Shown: positions 18,329-26,508, counted from the stretch's first letter. The stretch is DNA of 64,000 nucleotides from UBA7957 sp965222695 (GCA_965222695.1 OZ244967.1:868001-932000), one strand, 5' to 3'. Notes: generated by a model from the letters alone, not told the origin. Numbers and translations are program-made.

Positions 18329-18682
18329 CTAAAAAACGGAAGCACCATAAATCTTAACCTCGCCATCCTTGTCGTAACCGAGGACCAATCGCCCGAGCCA
18401 TTCTCCTTGTTTTTTGGTGCTGCGAATCCGGTACAGGACCGTGACATGCTCATTGCGGCGGATCAGGCCAAGATAGTCATAGCTTGGATCGAGATTCCGG
18501 GTCAATTCGCTTTTCGCAAATTGCTTACCGATCTCAACTTCATTGAGCCCAAACAATAGATCGTATGAAAAGTTTTGAACAAATTTACCGTATTTCCCTT
18601 CGTTGGAATACTTGATCAGGTCATCCCACATCGGATGGGCAATCGTAAGGATGTCGTCGTCAGATAGCTCGATAATATTCAT
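18329..18682 (-). CDS. Conserved-looking 117-aa protein next to apr genes
   Basis: Unknown function. The 117-aa acidic protein has no signal peptide or membrane segment. It begins MNIIELSDDDILTIAHPMWDDLIKYSNEGKYGKF and ends in strands (VTVLYRIRSTKKQGEWLGRLVLGYDKDGEVKIYGASVF). The compact alpha-then-beta pattern could fit an NTF2/SnoaL-like small domain, but I cannot confirm this. It lies downstream of aprA behind a strong terminator, so it probably has its own promoter in 18683-18815. Position suggests an accessory role in sulfur metabolism. Confidence 0.68.
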   Translation of the reverse strand: MNIIELSDDDILTIAHPMWDDLIKYSNEGKYGKFVQNFSYDLLFGLNEVEIGKQFAKSELTRNLDPSYDYLGLIRRNEHVTVLYRIRSTKKQGEWLGRLVLGYDKDGEVKIYGASVF

Positions 18683-18813
18683 GTGTTTGTTGCGTTATGG
18701 AAAATAAAATTTTCCGAGGTGCATCGGTACGCCAACCGACTAGGACCGGCGGGGCTGCGTGTGGCCTTTGCATGGTACAGACGAAGTAAAGACCTGTGAT
18801 GACACTGTTAATT

Positions 18814-18852
18814 TTAGGGGAGCTGCCGCAACGCCAGGTTGCAACAGCTCCC
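18814..18852 (-). terminator. Rho-independent terminator of the aprMBA operon
   Basis: Read leftward, GGGAGCTGTTGCAA and TTGCGGCAGCTCCC form a 14-bp stem with one imperfect pair, followed by TAAAATT. It lies 14 bases past the aprA stop and separates aprA from the 117-aa gene. Confidence 0.8.
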
Positions 18853-18865
18853 TTGATATAATATA

Positions 18866-20752
18866 TCAGGCAGCGTCTTCCTTTTTCTTGTCTACATCCA
18901 CCAGATGGTACAATGGTGCTTTTTCCAAGGTGTATTCGCCGGTTTCAGGATCGCGGCGGGATACAGTAAGCACATGCCAGTTCTCATCGTCTAATTTCAG
19001 ATGGTCACCACGGTAGTAGTAACCGGGCCAACGCGTTTCTTCGCGGAACAGCGTATGCTGGAGAACTGATTCTGAAGTTAACTGACGGTGCTTGATTTCC
19101 CACGCACGCAGAAGTTCATGAATGTTTTCCGCTGCGACTTTTTCAAGGTCTTCTTCCAGCAATTTCATCTTCTTCAAACCAATGTTCAGCAACTTCTCAT
19201 TAGTCATGTAGCTAACCATCACGCCACCGGCGTATTCATCCATCAACTTCTGCAGGCGATCGAGCGCCTGACGCGGATTGATGTAGTTCGGGTTAACAGA
19301 ACCGGCAGTGATTTCGTTGCGGAAAACCCGGTAAGTTTCCAACGGCTTGTAGACTTCTTCCTTGCGGCCATCGATCTGCGCATCGGAAATCTTGATGCCT
19401 TCAGCCTTGCCGTCATCGATATACTGGCACGCCGCTTTTGCAGCGATGCGGCCTTCGGTGAAGGACCCCGACGAGAATGCGTGCGGCGTGCCGCCAACGG
19501 CATCCCCTGCACCGAACAAACCTTCGACCGTAGTCATGCGGTTGTAGCCCCAATAGTACTCGGGCGGTGAAAGATCTTCCGGACCGGAGCACCAGGCACC
19601 ACAGCCGGTCGCGTGTGAACCCATAACATAAGGCTCGGAGGTAGTGAGTTCCGGGTTTTCGTATTTCGGATCCACGTCGGTAGCTGCCCACAGCACAGCC
19701 TGACCCACGGTCATACCGAGGAAATTGTGCCAGCCGATTTCCTCAAGATGCGGATCCTGGAACGCCTCCATGGTGACCATGTGGATAGGACCGCGGCCGG
19801 CATTGACCTCATGAATGAAAGCGTGGTTGCGCAGACAGGTCGGGATCGGGCGATGGGTTAGATGCGAAACCTCCGGATCCAGATACTCCTTACCGACTAT
19901 TTCCTGCAGTGATGGCCACCATTTGGATTCGTATTCTTCACCATCAGAGTTCTGGGTATATGTCTTCAAATGCAGGAAGTACGCGCCCACCGGACCGTAT
20001 CCATCTTTGAATCGCGCAAGAACAATGCGATTCTCCATCTGCGTCATCTTTGCACCGGCATTAATCAACAGACCGTAGGCCGAGCCCGATGACCAGGGCG
20101 CATACCAGACACGCCCGGCACCTTCGCCGACTGAGCGTGGCCGGAAGATGTTGGACGCCCCCCCGGCAGCAACAATAACCGTCTTGGATTTGAAGACATG
20201 GTAGTTACCGGTACGTACGTTAAAACCAACAGCACCAGCGACACGGTTGTCTTTGGCTTCGTCCATCAGCAGGTGGGTGACGCAGATACGATTGTAGACC
20301 TTATCAGCCGACTTCTTGGCGGCGTCTGCAACAATCGGCTTGTAAGATTCACCATGAATCATGATCTGCCAGCGTCCTTCACGTAAATAAGACCCGGTAT
20401 CCGGGTTTTTCATCAGCGGCAATCCCCAATCTTCAAATTGGTGCACGGTAGAGTCGACGTGCCGCGCCATATCGAACAATAGATCTTCGCGAACCATGCC
20501 CATCAGGTCGATGCGCGCGTAACGCACATGATCTTCCGGGTTATTCTCCCCGAAGCGCGTACCCATATAGCAGTTGATCGCGTATAGACCTTGCGCTACC
20601 GCACCGGAGCGATCGATATTGGCTTTCTCGGCAATGACAATTTTTTTGTCTTGACCCCAATACCTGGCCTCAAAAGCCGCACCGGTTCCTCCGAGGCCTG
20701 CACCGCAAACCAGGATATCGATATCGTCTTCAACAATGGTTTGGTACTTCAT
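18866..20752 (-). CDS. aprA: Adenylylsulfate reductase, alpha subunit
   Basis: Flavoprotein subunit of dissimilatory APS reductase. In sulfur oxidisers it runs in reverse, joining sulfite and AMP to form APS. The 628-aa length is normal for the family. FAD-binding GAGLGGTG is at residues 17-24, followed by the fumarate-reductase-type FAD domain (AEKANIDRSGAVAQGLYAINCYMG) and a C-terminal domain with the R/W-rich segment RWPGYYYRGDHLKL. The start ATG overlaps the aprB stop by one base (TAATG). Together with AprB it forms the cytosolic AprAB dimer; electrons probably pass to AprM. Confidence 0.97.
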   Translation of the reverse strand: MKYQTIVEDDIDILVCGAGLGGTGAAFEARYWGQDKKIVIAEKANIDRSGAVAQGLYAINCYMGTRFGENNPEDHVRYARIDLMGMVREDLLFDMARHVDSTVHQFEDWGLPLMKNPDTGSYLREGRWQIMIHGESYKPIVADAAKKSADKVYNRICVTHLLMDEAKDNRVAGAVGFNVRTGNYHVFKSKTVIVAAGGASNIFRPRSVGEGAGRVWYAPWSSGSAYGLLINAGAKMTQMENRIVLARFKDGYGPVGAYFLHLKTYTQNSDGEEYESKWWPSLQEIVGKEYLDPEVSHLTHRPIPTCLRNHAFIHEVNAGRGPIHMVTMEAFQDPHLEEIGWHNFLGMTVGQAVLWAATDVDPKYENPELTTSEPYVMGSHATGCGAWCSGPEDLSPPEYYWGYNRMTTVEGLFGAGDAVGGTPHAFSSGSFTEGRIAAKAACQYIDDGKAEGIKISDAQIDGRKEEVYKPLETYRVFRNEITAGSVNPNYINPRQALDRLQKLMDEYAGGVMVSYMTNEKLLNIGLKKMKLLEEDLEKVAAENIHELLRAWEIKHRQLTSESVLQHTLFREETRWPGYYYRGDHLKLDDENWHVLTVSRRDPETGEYTLEKAPLYHLVDVDKKKEDAA

Positions 20753-21234
20753 TAGTAATTCACCCCTTTTTTCATAACCAGGCCATTGGATTCAAGGGTG
20801 TGGATATCACCATCATCGAAGCGAATGTATTTGGGTTCGTTAAAAAGTAGCTGACTGTCCCGCTGCTCCTGAGTCGGCGGCTCAACGTCGCGCAGTTGAG
20901 GAGTGCCGCTACCCCACGGTTTAGTGGTGATAGGGGCCAGCAATTCCATGTCTTTTTTACCGTTACGGAACTTGATGCGCCAGGCAATAACACCTTTTTC
21001 CTCATCGCGCTTTACGCGTACCGAATGCCCCAGAGGTGCAAAGTCCGCGTAGCCGCGAACGTCGATGGCGTGATGCGGGCACGCCTTGACGCAGGAGTAA
21101 CACTCCCAACACATGTTGGGTTCAATATTGTATGCGCGACGAGTAGTCGTATCGATATGCATGATGTCCGACGGACAGATATCAACGCAATGACCACACC
21201 CGTCACAACGAGTCATATATACAAAAGTTGGCAT
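20752..21234 (-). CDS. aprB: Adenylylsulfate reductase, beta subunit
   Basis: Iron-sulfur subunit of APS reductase, 160 aa from the chosen start. Two [4Fe-4S] motifs are visible: Cys10, 13, 16, 20 (CDGCGHCVDIC) and Cys42, 45, 48, 52 (CWECYSCVKAC). A C-terminal tail wraps AprA in known structures. I chose ATG 21234 (MPTFVYMTRC) rather than the longer frame to 21264 because GGAG sits 9 bases upstream and the family begins MPT(F/Y)V. It lies between aprM and aprA in one operon. Confidence 0.96.
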   Translation of the reverse strand: MPTFVYMTRCDGCGHCVDICPSDIMHIDTTTRRAYNIEPNMCWECYSCVKACPHHAIDVRGYADFAPLGHSVRVKRDEEKGVIAWRIKFRNGKKDMELLAPITTKPWGSGTPQLRDVEPPTQEQRDSQLLFNEPKYIRFDDGDIHTLESNGLVMKKGVNY

Positions 21235-21264
21235 TAAGGATTCTCCGAAACTGGTGGAAGTCAA

Positions 21265-22119
21265 TTAGTAGTGACGAGGGGGTTCACTTTTGATACCGAG
21301 CCCCATGTTGGGTGGATTAGCACCCATGTATTGCTTGATGTCGGGGAATCTCGCGTGCACCTCGGGATCTGACAGATCGTATTCATCAGGCAAGTTCTCT
21401 CTTGAGCCATCGGCCATGGTGACTTTTTTCTGGAAAGCCGCAGCGGGCTTGAAAAACATGTGTGCAAATTTTGACCAGTAGACAGATCCGAACAAGATCG
21501 TCGCGCTGATAATGAATAGCGCGAACAAGAGCATTGCAAAGCTACCCGCGCCCACCGACTGAAAAAAAGACCACAGCAGACCAAAGGTTGCCGTTGAGAG
21601 CAGGCCAAGGATAAAAAGATCGCCGCGTCCGTTAAATTGATTCCATTTAACACCTTCGGATGCGACATCAACCCGGATGGAAAACCAAAACCAGTATCCA
21701 CCGGCACAGAGCATCAAGGCGCCGAGATGCCACAGCAGCGGGAGCAAAGCCGGTGCCTTCATGTCCGAACCGGTATACCGGAATATCAGGATCGCGGTGG
21801 TAACGACAAAGATGATAAAGCCGTACATGGTTAAGAGATGTGACATTCGGCGGCGGGAGTTGCAGAATTCGGACGATGTCAGCACTTCGCTGGTTAACGT
21901 CTTTATTGCCAGGCCGGCTTTCTCGCCGGAGCTAACATTGCGCGTGGCATTTTTCCGCGCCTTCTTGGAATTCTCAAAGAAATACTTGGCGCTCTGCTTG
22001 TGCATCATATCGAGAATGGTTCCGCCTATGACCAGTATGATCATCAGGACTACATAGCCCTGCATCATCGACGGCGGTATGAGCGCCGAAAGTTCGGCAA
22101 ATGGGTTGTTGGTAAGCAT
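21265..22119 (-). CDS. aprM: AprM-type membrane partner of APS reductase
   Basis: A 284-aa polytopic membrane protein with about five or six hydrophobic segments (MLIFG-type helices near 18-35, 85-105, 120-140, 170-190 and 200-225) and a hydrophilic C-terminal tail. By position directly upstream of aprB and by type it matches AprM of sulfur-oxidising bacteria. AprM is thought to anchor AprBA and take over its electrons where QmoABC is absent; no qmo genes are in this window. The start ATG 22119 (MLTNNPFAEL) is chosen because GAGGAA lies 9 bases upstream; the longer frame to 22272 has no such site. Confidence 0.83.
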   Translation of the reverse strand: MLTNNPFAELSALIPPSMMQGYVVLMIILVIGGTILDMMHKQSAKYFFENSKKARKNATRNVSSGEKAGLAIKTLTSEVLTSSEFCNSRRRMSHLLTMYGFIIFVVTTAILIFRYTGSDMKAPALLPLLWHLGALMLCAGGYWFWFSIRVDVASEGVKWNQFNGRGDLFILGLLSTATFGLLWSFFQSVGAGSFAMLLFALFIISATILFGSVYWSKFAHMFFKPAAAFQKKVTMADGSRENLPDEYDLSDPEVHARFPDIKQYMGANPPNMGLGIKSEPPRHY

Positions 22120-22446
22120 TGAGCAATTTCCTCGGTGTTTGCTGACTACTGTACGGGCGGAGCTCGTGAAAGCGTTGTTTGGAAACGGGCATAAAAGGCG
22201 AAGTTTCGAAGTTTCAATAACCCAACTGATGGAAAAGGCGAAGGACCAGAGCGGACCTGTGTCACAAGCCACCAGAGTATATAGGCCGTAATACTAAAGG
22301 GCAGGCAACAGCAAGACAAGTCAACTTGCTTACTACCCCCATAGATTTATTTAATACCTGCGGAACTAAAATTGGGTTATGGTTGGTACCAACACAAATC
22401 AGCCCTGTAGTTGCACAGAGGCGTAGTTAAAAAACGGAAACAATCT
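22120..22446. promoter_or_regulatory. Divergent aprM/sat control region
   Basis: The 327 bases between two divergent sulfur-oxidation genes must contain both promoters. Facing sat, TTGCTT (22326-22331) and TTTAAT (22350-22355) are separated by 18 bases and could be -35/-10 elements. A perfect 12-base palindrome GTTGGTACCAAC at 22382-22393 lies 53 bases before the sat start and could be an operator. No convincing apr promoter could be picked. These are visual matches only. Confidence 0.4.
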
Positions 22447-23634
22447 ATGAATAATCTCATATCACCTCATGGCGCGAATGCGCTCCAGCCACTCTTCGTT
22501 GCGGATGAGTCTGAGCGCTTACAGCTTAGGAACGATGCTCAGAGTTTACCCTCTACGGTTGTAAGCTCTGCCACTGCGGGAAACGCCGTTATGTTGGGCG
22601 CCGGTTACTTCACTCCGCTTGACGGCTTTATGAGCAAGGAAGACGCATTGTCGGTTGGAAAGTCAATGTGTACCACCAGCGGATTATTCTGGCCCACGCC
22701 GATACTCAATCTGGTTGCTGATGGCTCCGATTTTAAAGCCGGTGATCGAATTGCCTTGCGAGACCCGAATGTCGAAGACGCCCCTGTACTTGGCCTGCAG
22801 AGCATTCGATCCATCGACGTCTTTTCTGACGACGAAATCAATACCCTGACACAGCAAATATTTGGCACAACAGATCCTGAGCACCCTGGAGTTGCAGAAT
22901 TTCGGGCTCAGGGGAACACAGCGATAGCTGGCCCTGTGCAGGTGCTCAATTACAGTTATTTCGAAACAGAGTTTCCCGACACATTTCGCACAGCGGGAGA
23001 AATTCGCGAACGTATCGCCGCCTATGGCTGGAAGCGCGTGGTGGCATTTCAAACCCGCAATCCAATGCACCGCGCCCATGAAGAGCTCTGTCGCATGGCA
23101 ATGCAAAGACTGGACGCCGATGGGCTGGTCATACATATGTTGCTTGGCAAGCTTAAACCGGGAGATATTCCCGCGCCAGTACGCGATGCAGCAATCCGTA
23201 AAATGATTGAATTGTATTTTCCGCCCAATTCCGCAATGGTGACAGGCTATGGCTTCGATATGCTTTATGCAGGTCCGCGTGAAGCACTGTTACATGCGGT
23301 ATTCCGACAGAATATGGGAGCTACGCATTTTATCATCGGGCGTGATCACGCAGGCGTAGGAGATTACTATGAACCATTCGAAGCGCAGGAAATTTTTGAT
23401 CAGATTCCCAAGGGGGCGCTCAAGATAGAATTGTTCAAAGCAGACCACACAGCGTACTCTAAAAAACTCGATAAAATCGTCATGATGCGTGAGGCGCCAA
23501 ACCACAACAAGGAGGATTTTGTTCTATTGTCCGGTACGGCCGTACGGAAAATGCTCAGCGAAGGTATCGCACCACCCGTTGAATTTTCGAGGCCCGAAGT
23601 TGCAGAAATATTAATGGCTCACTATCGACAATAA
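22447..23634 (+). CDS. sat: Sulfate adenylyltransferase (dissimilatory ATP sulfurylase)
   Basis: Converts APS plus pyrophosphate to sulfate plus ATP, the energy-conserving last step of the pathway started by AprBA. The 395-aa protein is a homo-oligomeric-type Sat, unrelated to CysDN. It has the nucleotidyl-transferase motif QTRNPMHRAHEEL (about 200-212) and the HFIIGRDHAGVGDYY segment. The start ATG 22447 (MNNLISPHGAN) is chosen over 22411 because family members begin close to the (I/L)xPHG motif; a weak GGA lies 10 bases upstream. It is divergent from aprMBA and probably co-regulated. Confidence 0.96.
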   Translation: MNNLISPHGANALQPLFVADESERLQLRNDAQSLPSTVVSSATAGNAVMLGAGYFTPLDGFMSKEDALSVGKSMCTTSGLFWPTPILNLVADGSDFKAGDRIALRDPNVEDAPVLGLQSIRSIDVFSDDEINTLTQQIFGTTDPEHPGVAEFRAQGNTAIAGPVQVLNYSYFETEFPDTFRTAGEIRERIAAYGWKRVVAFQTRNPMHRAHEELCRMAMQRLDADGLVIHMLLGKLKPGDIPAPVRDAAIRKMIELYFPPNSAMVTGYGFDMLYAGPREALLHAVFRQNMGATHFIIGRDHAGVGDYYEPFEAQEIFDQIPKGALKIELFKADHTAYSKKLDKIVMMREAPNHNKEDFVLLSGTAVRKMLSEGIAPPVEFSRPEVAEILMAHYRQ

Positions 23635-23735
23635 AAACTGCATCTCAGAGCCTGGTCAGGAGCTCTCTGTCTATGGCTGTTTTGAGATGACTTACGGATT
23701 TTGAACAGGCACTGAGATATCCGATTCCCGGACAT

Positions 23736-24101
23736 TTACAGCTTGCCGTATTTGATGGCGATCCCTTGCGATTTCTCAACTGGATATTTATCGTTATTGA
23801 TTTCAATCTTTTCCGCCGCTGCCTCGCGGATGTCAATGCCCGTGCGTTCCGCAATGAGCAGCAGATACAGAAAAACATCGGCACATTCCTCACGCAACCG
23901 TTGTTGCATATGTTCCTGATGTGCTTCTTCTTCAAATTTTTGCTCTGATTTCCATTGTGTCAATTCAAGCAACTCGCTCGCTTCAAGATGAAGTGACAGG
24001 ATTAAATCTTTTAAGGAGTGGAATTGTCGCCAATCGCGCGCATCTCGAAATTCTATTAACCGGCGAGTTAGATCACTTAACGATGGCGGATTTTGATTCA
24101 T
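23736..24101 (-). CDS. MazG-like nucleotide pyrophosphohydrolase (dCTPase-type)
   Basis: A 121-aa all-alpha NTP pyrophosphatase of the MazG/RS21-C6 type. The metal-binding residues are in LHLEASELLELTQWK (ExxE) and EECADVFLYLLLIAERTGID (ExxxD). It probably hydrolyses non-canonical or excess dNTPs to the monophosphate, cleansing the nucleotide pool. It is convergent with sat. The 100-base gap between them holds an inverted repeat (CATCTCA with TGAGATG), too loose to call a terminator. Confidence 0.85.
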   Translation of the reverse strand: MNQNPPSLSDLTRRLIEFRDARDWRQFHSLKDLILSLHLEASELLELTQWKSEQKFEEEAHQEHMQQRLREECADVFLYLLLIAERTGIDIREAAAEKIEINNDKYPVEKSQGIAIKYGKL

Positions 24102-24212
24102 AACCTATTAGCTCTCAAATGAATGTATGTTAAAATAATTTGTTAACCTCACGATTAACCAAAGATTCTTATCCTCAAGCGTGCTCGCATGCTTGGCAAA
24201 AATTTTAAAAAA

Positions 24213-24929
24213 ATGACACTGCAAATAGTACAAATTACAGACACCCACATTTCCAACAAGGCTCCACAACGACTGAACGATTTAAAAAACTGCGTGCGGT
24301 CGATTAATGAGTTGCCGGCGCAGCCAGACCTGGTCGTTCACACTGGTGATATCTCGCATGACGGATTAGCGCAAGAGTACCATAACGCAAGAAAGGTATT
24401 AGACCAGCTCAATATGCCCTACTTTGTTATGGCTGGAAATCGCGACAGTAGGCCTGAACTGCTTAGCGAATTTGCTGATCAACGATACCAGTTGGCTGCA
24501 GAGGGCTGGGTGCAATATGCTGTCGAACAGAATTCCGTGCGATTGCTTATGGTGGACACTGTGCATGAGCGCAGCAATAAAGGGCAATTGTGCGCTGCCC
24601 GTCTACAGCATTTAGAGGCCATGTTATCGGCCGATACGACAAAGCCGTGCGCGCTGTTTCTCCATCACGCACCTTATGAAGCGGTGGGCATACCCGACCC
24701 CTTTCAGTTCAAAGACTGGAATGATGTTGAAAATCTGAGCAAGCTTTTGTCGCGGTTCACGCACATATGCGGAATGTACTGCGGTCATGTACACCGATTT
24801 ATCGACGGCGAGATCGCCGGAGTACAGGCAAGTGCTATTTCTTGTTTGGCTGGTGATTTACGCAAAGGTGAGGTGACGGATGAAGAGAGAAAATTACCGG
24901 TGTTTAAAACGTTGACTTTACCCGGGTAG
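24213..24929 (+). CDS. CpdA-like metallophosphoesterase
   Basis: A 238-aa calcineurin-like phosphoesterase, probably a cyclic-nucleotide or other phosphodiester hydrolase. Metal-site motifs are QITDTHIS (D-x-H), VVHTGDISHDG (GD), MAGNRDSRPE, FLHHAPYE (H) and CGHVHRF (GHxH). The usual GNH(D/E) histidine is replaced by arginine (GNRD). The start at 24213 (MTLQIVQITDTH) matches family N-termini; an upstream ATG at 24189 is possible and neither has a good ribosome site. It stands alone between the MazG-like gene and a mobile-element block. Confidence 0.82.
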   Translation: MTLQIVQITDTHISNKAPQRLNDLKNCVRSINELPAQPDLVVHTGDISHDGLAQEYHNARKVLDQLNMPYFVMAGNRDSRPELLSEFADQRYQLAAEGWVQYAVEQNSVRLLMVDTVHERSNKGQLCAARLQHLEAMLSADTTKPCALFLHHAPYEAVGIPDPFQFKDWNDVENLSKLLSRFTHICGMYCGHVHRFIDGEIAGVQASAISCLAGDLRKGEVTDEERKLPVFKTLTLPG

Positions 24930-24959
24930 AGAGTCAGTTTAAAAATTTGATGCACTCTA

Positions 24960-25223
24960 GTAGTCCGTCCACTTGATAAGCTCGGGTTCAGAGCCGCAGA
25001 GCCGTTTCACCGCAAGGCGCTGCTCGCAGACAAGGGTTGTTCCCTTATCAAGAGCAGCAACGCGGCTGTGGGACGGCTCTGCAGCTCCCTTCGGGCGGGC
25101 CTGACTGCGCCCGCAGACTGCGTTGCTATTGCTCGACGTAGCCCGACTATGTCTTCGCAACAGCGCCTTGCTGCGAACGCAGTCAGGCCCGCTGAACCCG
25201 AACTTATCAAGTGGACGGACTAC
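24960..25223. mobile_element. 264-bp MITE with 31-bp terminal inverted repeats
   Basis: The terminal repeats (24960-24990 and 25193-25223) match at 30 of 31 positions and are bounded by TA on both sides (24958-24959 and 25224-25225), the target duplication of IS630/Tc1-mariner transposition. There is no coding capacity. Inside is a second perfect 15-bp inverted pair (25095-25109 with 25178-25192), giving a strongly folded single strand. The ends match those of the adjacent IS630-type element at about 22 of 28 positions, so that transposase or a relative probably mobilised it. Confidence 0.88.
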
Positions 25224-25303
25224 TAGTAGTCAGTCAGGATGAAAAGTTCGGGTATTAGTCTAACTTCTTAACAAGGAATTACAACTTGTTGATGAGGTTT
25301 GAT

Positions 25304-25792
25304 ATGGCAAAGCGCAATATAGTGAGACTATCGCAGGATGAACGCCATGCACTGGAAGGCATGGTAAATCAAGGCCGAGTGTCAGCCCAACGGCGACGAC
25401 ATGCGGCGATACTGCTACGGGTTGATGAGGGCAAGTATGGTCCGGCAATGACTGACACGGAAACAGCCGATCAGATGGAACTGAGCACACGGTGTATTGA
25501 ATCTGTTCGCCGAAGGTGCGTTCATGAAGGCTTGGAGAAGGCCTTACAGAGAAAGAAGCGATCTCGCGAACGTACAGCGAGTCTGGATGGCGAAGGCGAA
25601 GCCCAATTGATAAGCCTGGCCTGTAGTGAAGCACCCGAGGGGCGGGTACGCTGGACTCTGAGGCTTTTGAGCGAAAAACTTGTGGAGTTGGACATTGTGG
25701 ATACGATCTCGTATGAAACGGTTAGGCAAGTTTTAAAAAAACACCATAAAACCTTGGCAGAAGAGGATGTGGTGTATACCCGCTCAGGGTAA
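25304..25792 (+). CDS. IS630 transposase, upstream frame (DNA-binding part)
   Basis: A 162-aa N-terminal half of an IS630 transposase with helix-turn-helix segments (LSQDERHALEGMVNQG..., TETADQMELSTRCIESVRRRC) and an ETVRQVLKKH end where intact relatives continue LKPW. GAGG lies 6-7 bases before ATG 25304. The frame runs into a stop at 25790 after passing the A7 run at 25735-25741. The conserved continuation (TIKPWQKRMWCIP) is in the +1 frame. Either frameshifting makes the full protein or the gene is broken. Confidence 0.88.
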   Translation: MAKRNIVRLSQDERHALEGMVNQGRVSAQRRRHAAILLRVDEGKYGPAMTDTETADQMELSTRCIESVRRRCVHEGLEKALQRKKRSRERTASLDGEGEAQLISLACSEAPEGRVRWTLRLLSEKLVELDIVDTISYETVRQVLKKHHKTLAEEDVVYTRSG

Positions 25793-26438
25793 TGCCGCCT
25801 TTGTCTGTCAAATGGAACAGGTGCTGGACGTTTACAAGAGGGAGTACGACCCAGACTATCCAGTGGTTTGCATGGATGAGACCACCAAGCAATGTACACG
25901 TGAGGTTCGCAAGCCGATTCCGCCTTCACCGGGACAGACAGAGCGCTACGATGGAGAATATGAACGCAATGGTGTGGCTCATTTGCTGTTGTTCTATGCG
26001 CCTCTGGAGAACTGGCGTAGAGTGCAAGTGGCAGGGAATCATGCGGCAAGTGAGTGGGCTGAAGGTGTGCGACGCCTGGTGCAGGAGGACTATCGGCATG
26101 CGGAAAAAATCACCTTGGTGATGGATAACCTTAGCACACATACTGGCGCCTCATTGTACAAAGCATTCCCGCCAGAGCTTGCTCACAGTCTGCTCAGCAA
26201 ACTCGAATTTATCTACACACCGAAGCATGGAAGCTGGCTGAACATGGCGGAGTGCGAATTCAGCGTGCTGGCTCGACAGTGCCTAGATCGTCGCATTGCT
26301 GATAGAGAAACCCTTACACAGGAGGTTGAGCAATGGGAGCAGATACGCAACGAAAATACGAAACCGGTAGATTGGCGCTTCACAACAGAGCAAGCAAGGA
26401 TAAAACTGAAACGTCTTTACCCGAATGTTTCAGATTGA
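25767..26438 (+). CDS. IS630 transposase, downstream frame (DDE catalytic part)
   Basis: A 223-aa catalytic part with a complete DDE triad: Asp in VVCMDETTK, Asp in LVMDNLSTH and Glu in LNMAECEFSVL. The open frame really begins upstream, just after the A7 run near 25740, where NTIKPWQKRMWCIP can be read. The ATG at 25767 is only the first methionine. Full activity needs joining to the upstream frame by a +1 (or -2) shift. Confidence 0.88.
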   Translation: MWCIPAQGNAAFVCQMEQVLDVYKREYDPDYPVVCMDETTKQCTREVRKPIPPSPGQTERYDGEYERNGVAHLLLFYAPLENWRRVQVAGNHAASEWAEGVRRLVQEDYRHAEKITLVMDNLSTHTGASLYKAFPPELAHSLLSKLEFIYTPKHGSWLNMAECEFSVLARQCLDRRIADRETLTQEVEQWEQIRNENTKPVDWRFTTEQARIKLKRLYPNVSD

Positions 26439-26508
26439 CTGACTACTAGTAGTCCGGATCACCGTTCTCATGAGAAAATATCCCTAACAGATACGCATCG
26501 ATCCATAA

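Larger units (their letters stand above)
25226..26446 (+). mobile_element. IS630-family insertion sequence (1,221 bp)
   Basis: The element is bounded by TA dinucleotides (25224-25225 and 26447-26448). Its terminal inverted repeats begin GTAGTCAGTCA and match at 23 of 28 positions. It carries the transposase in two overlapping frames (25304-25792 and 25767-26438). It sits immediately against the MITE, sharing one TA between them. It separates the phosphoesterase from the 3' end of meaB. Confidence 0.92.

Noticed and set aside
22120..22272. Longer aprM product starting at 22272
   Set aside because: The added 51 residues show no family similarity, and a good ribosome site sits before ATG 22119.
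25732..25750. Classical -1 slippage in the transposase
   Set aside because: TTTAAAA would allow -1 slippage, but the -1 frame meets TAA within four codons. Only +1 (or -2) reaches the catalytic frame.
25260..26049. Leftward open frames inside the IS630-type element
   Set aside because: They are antisense to the transposase, which carries the DDE triad; no independent support.
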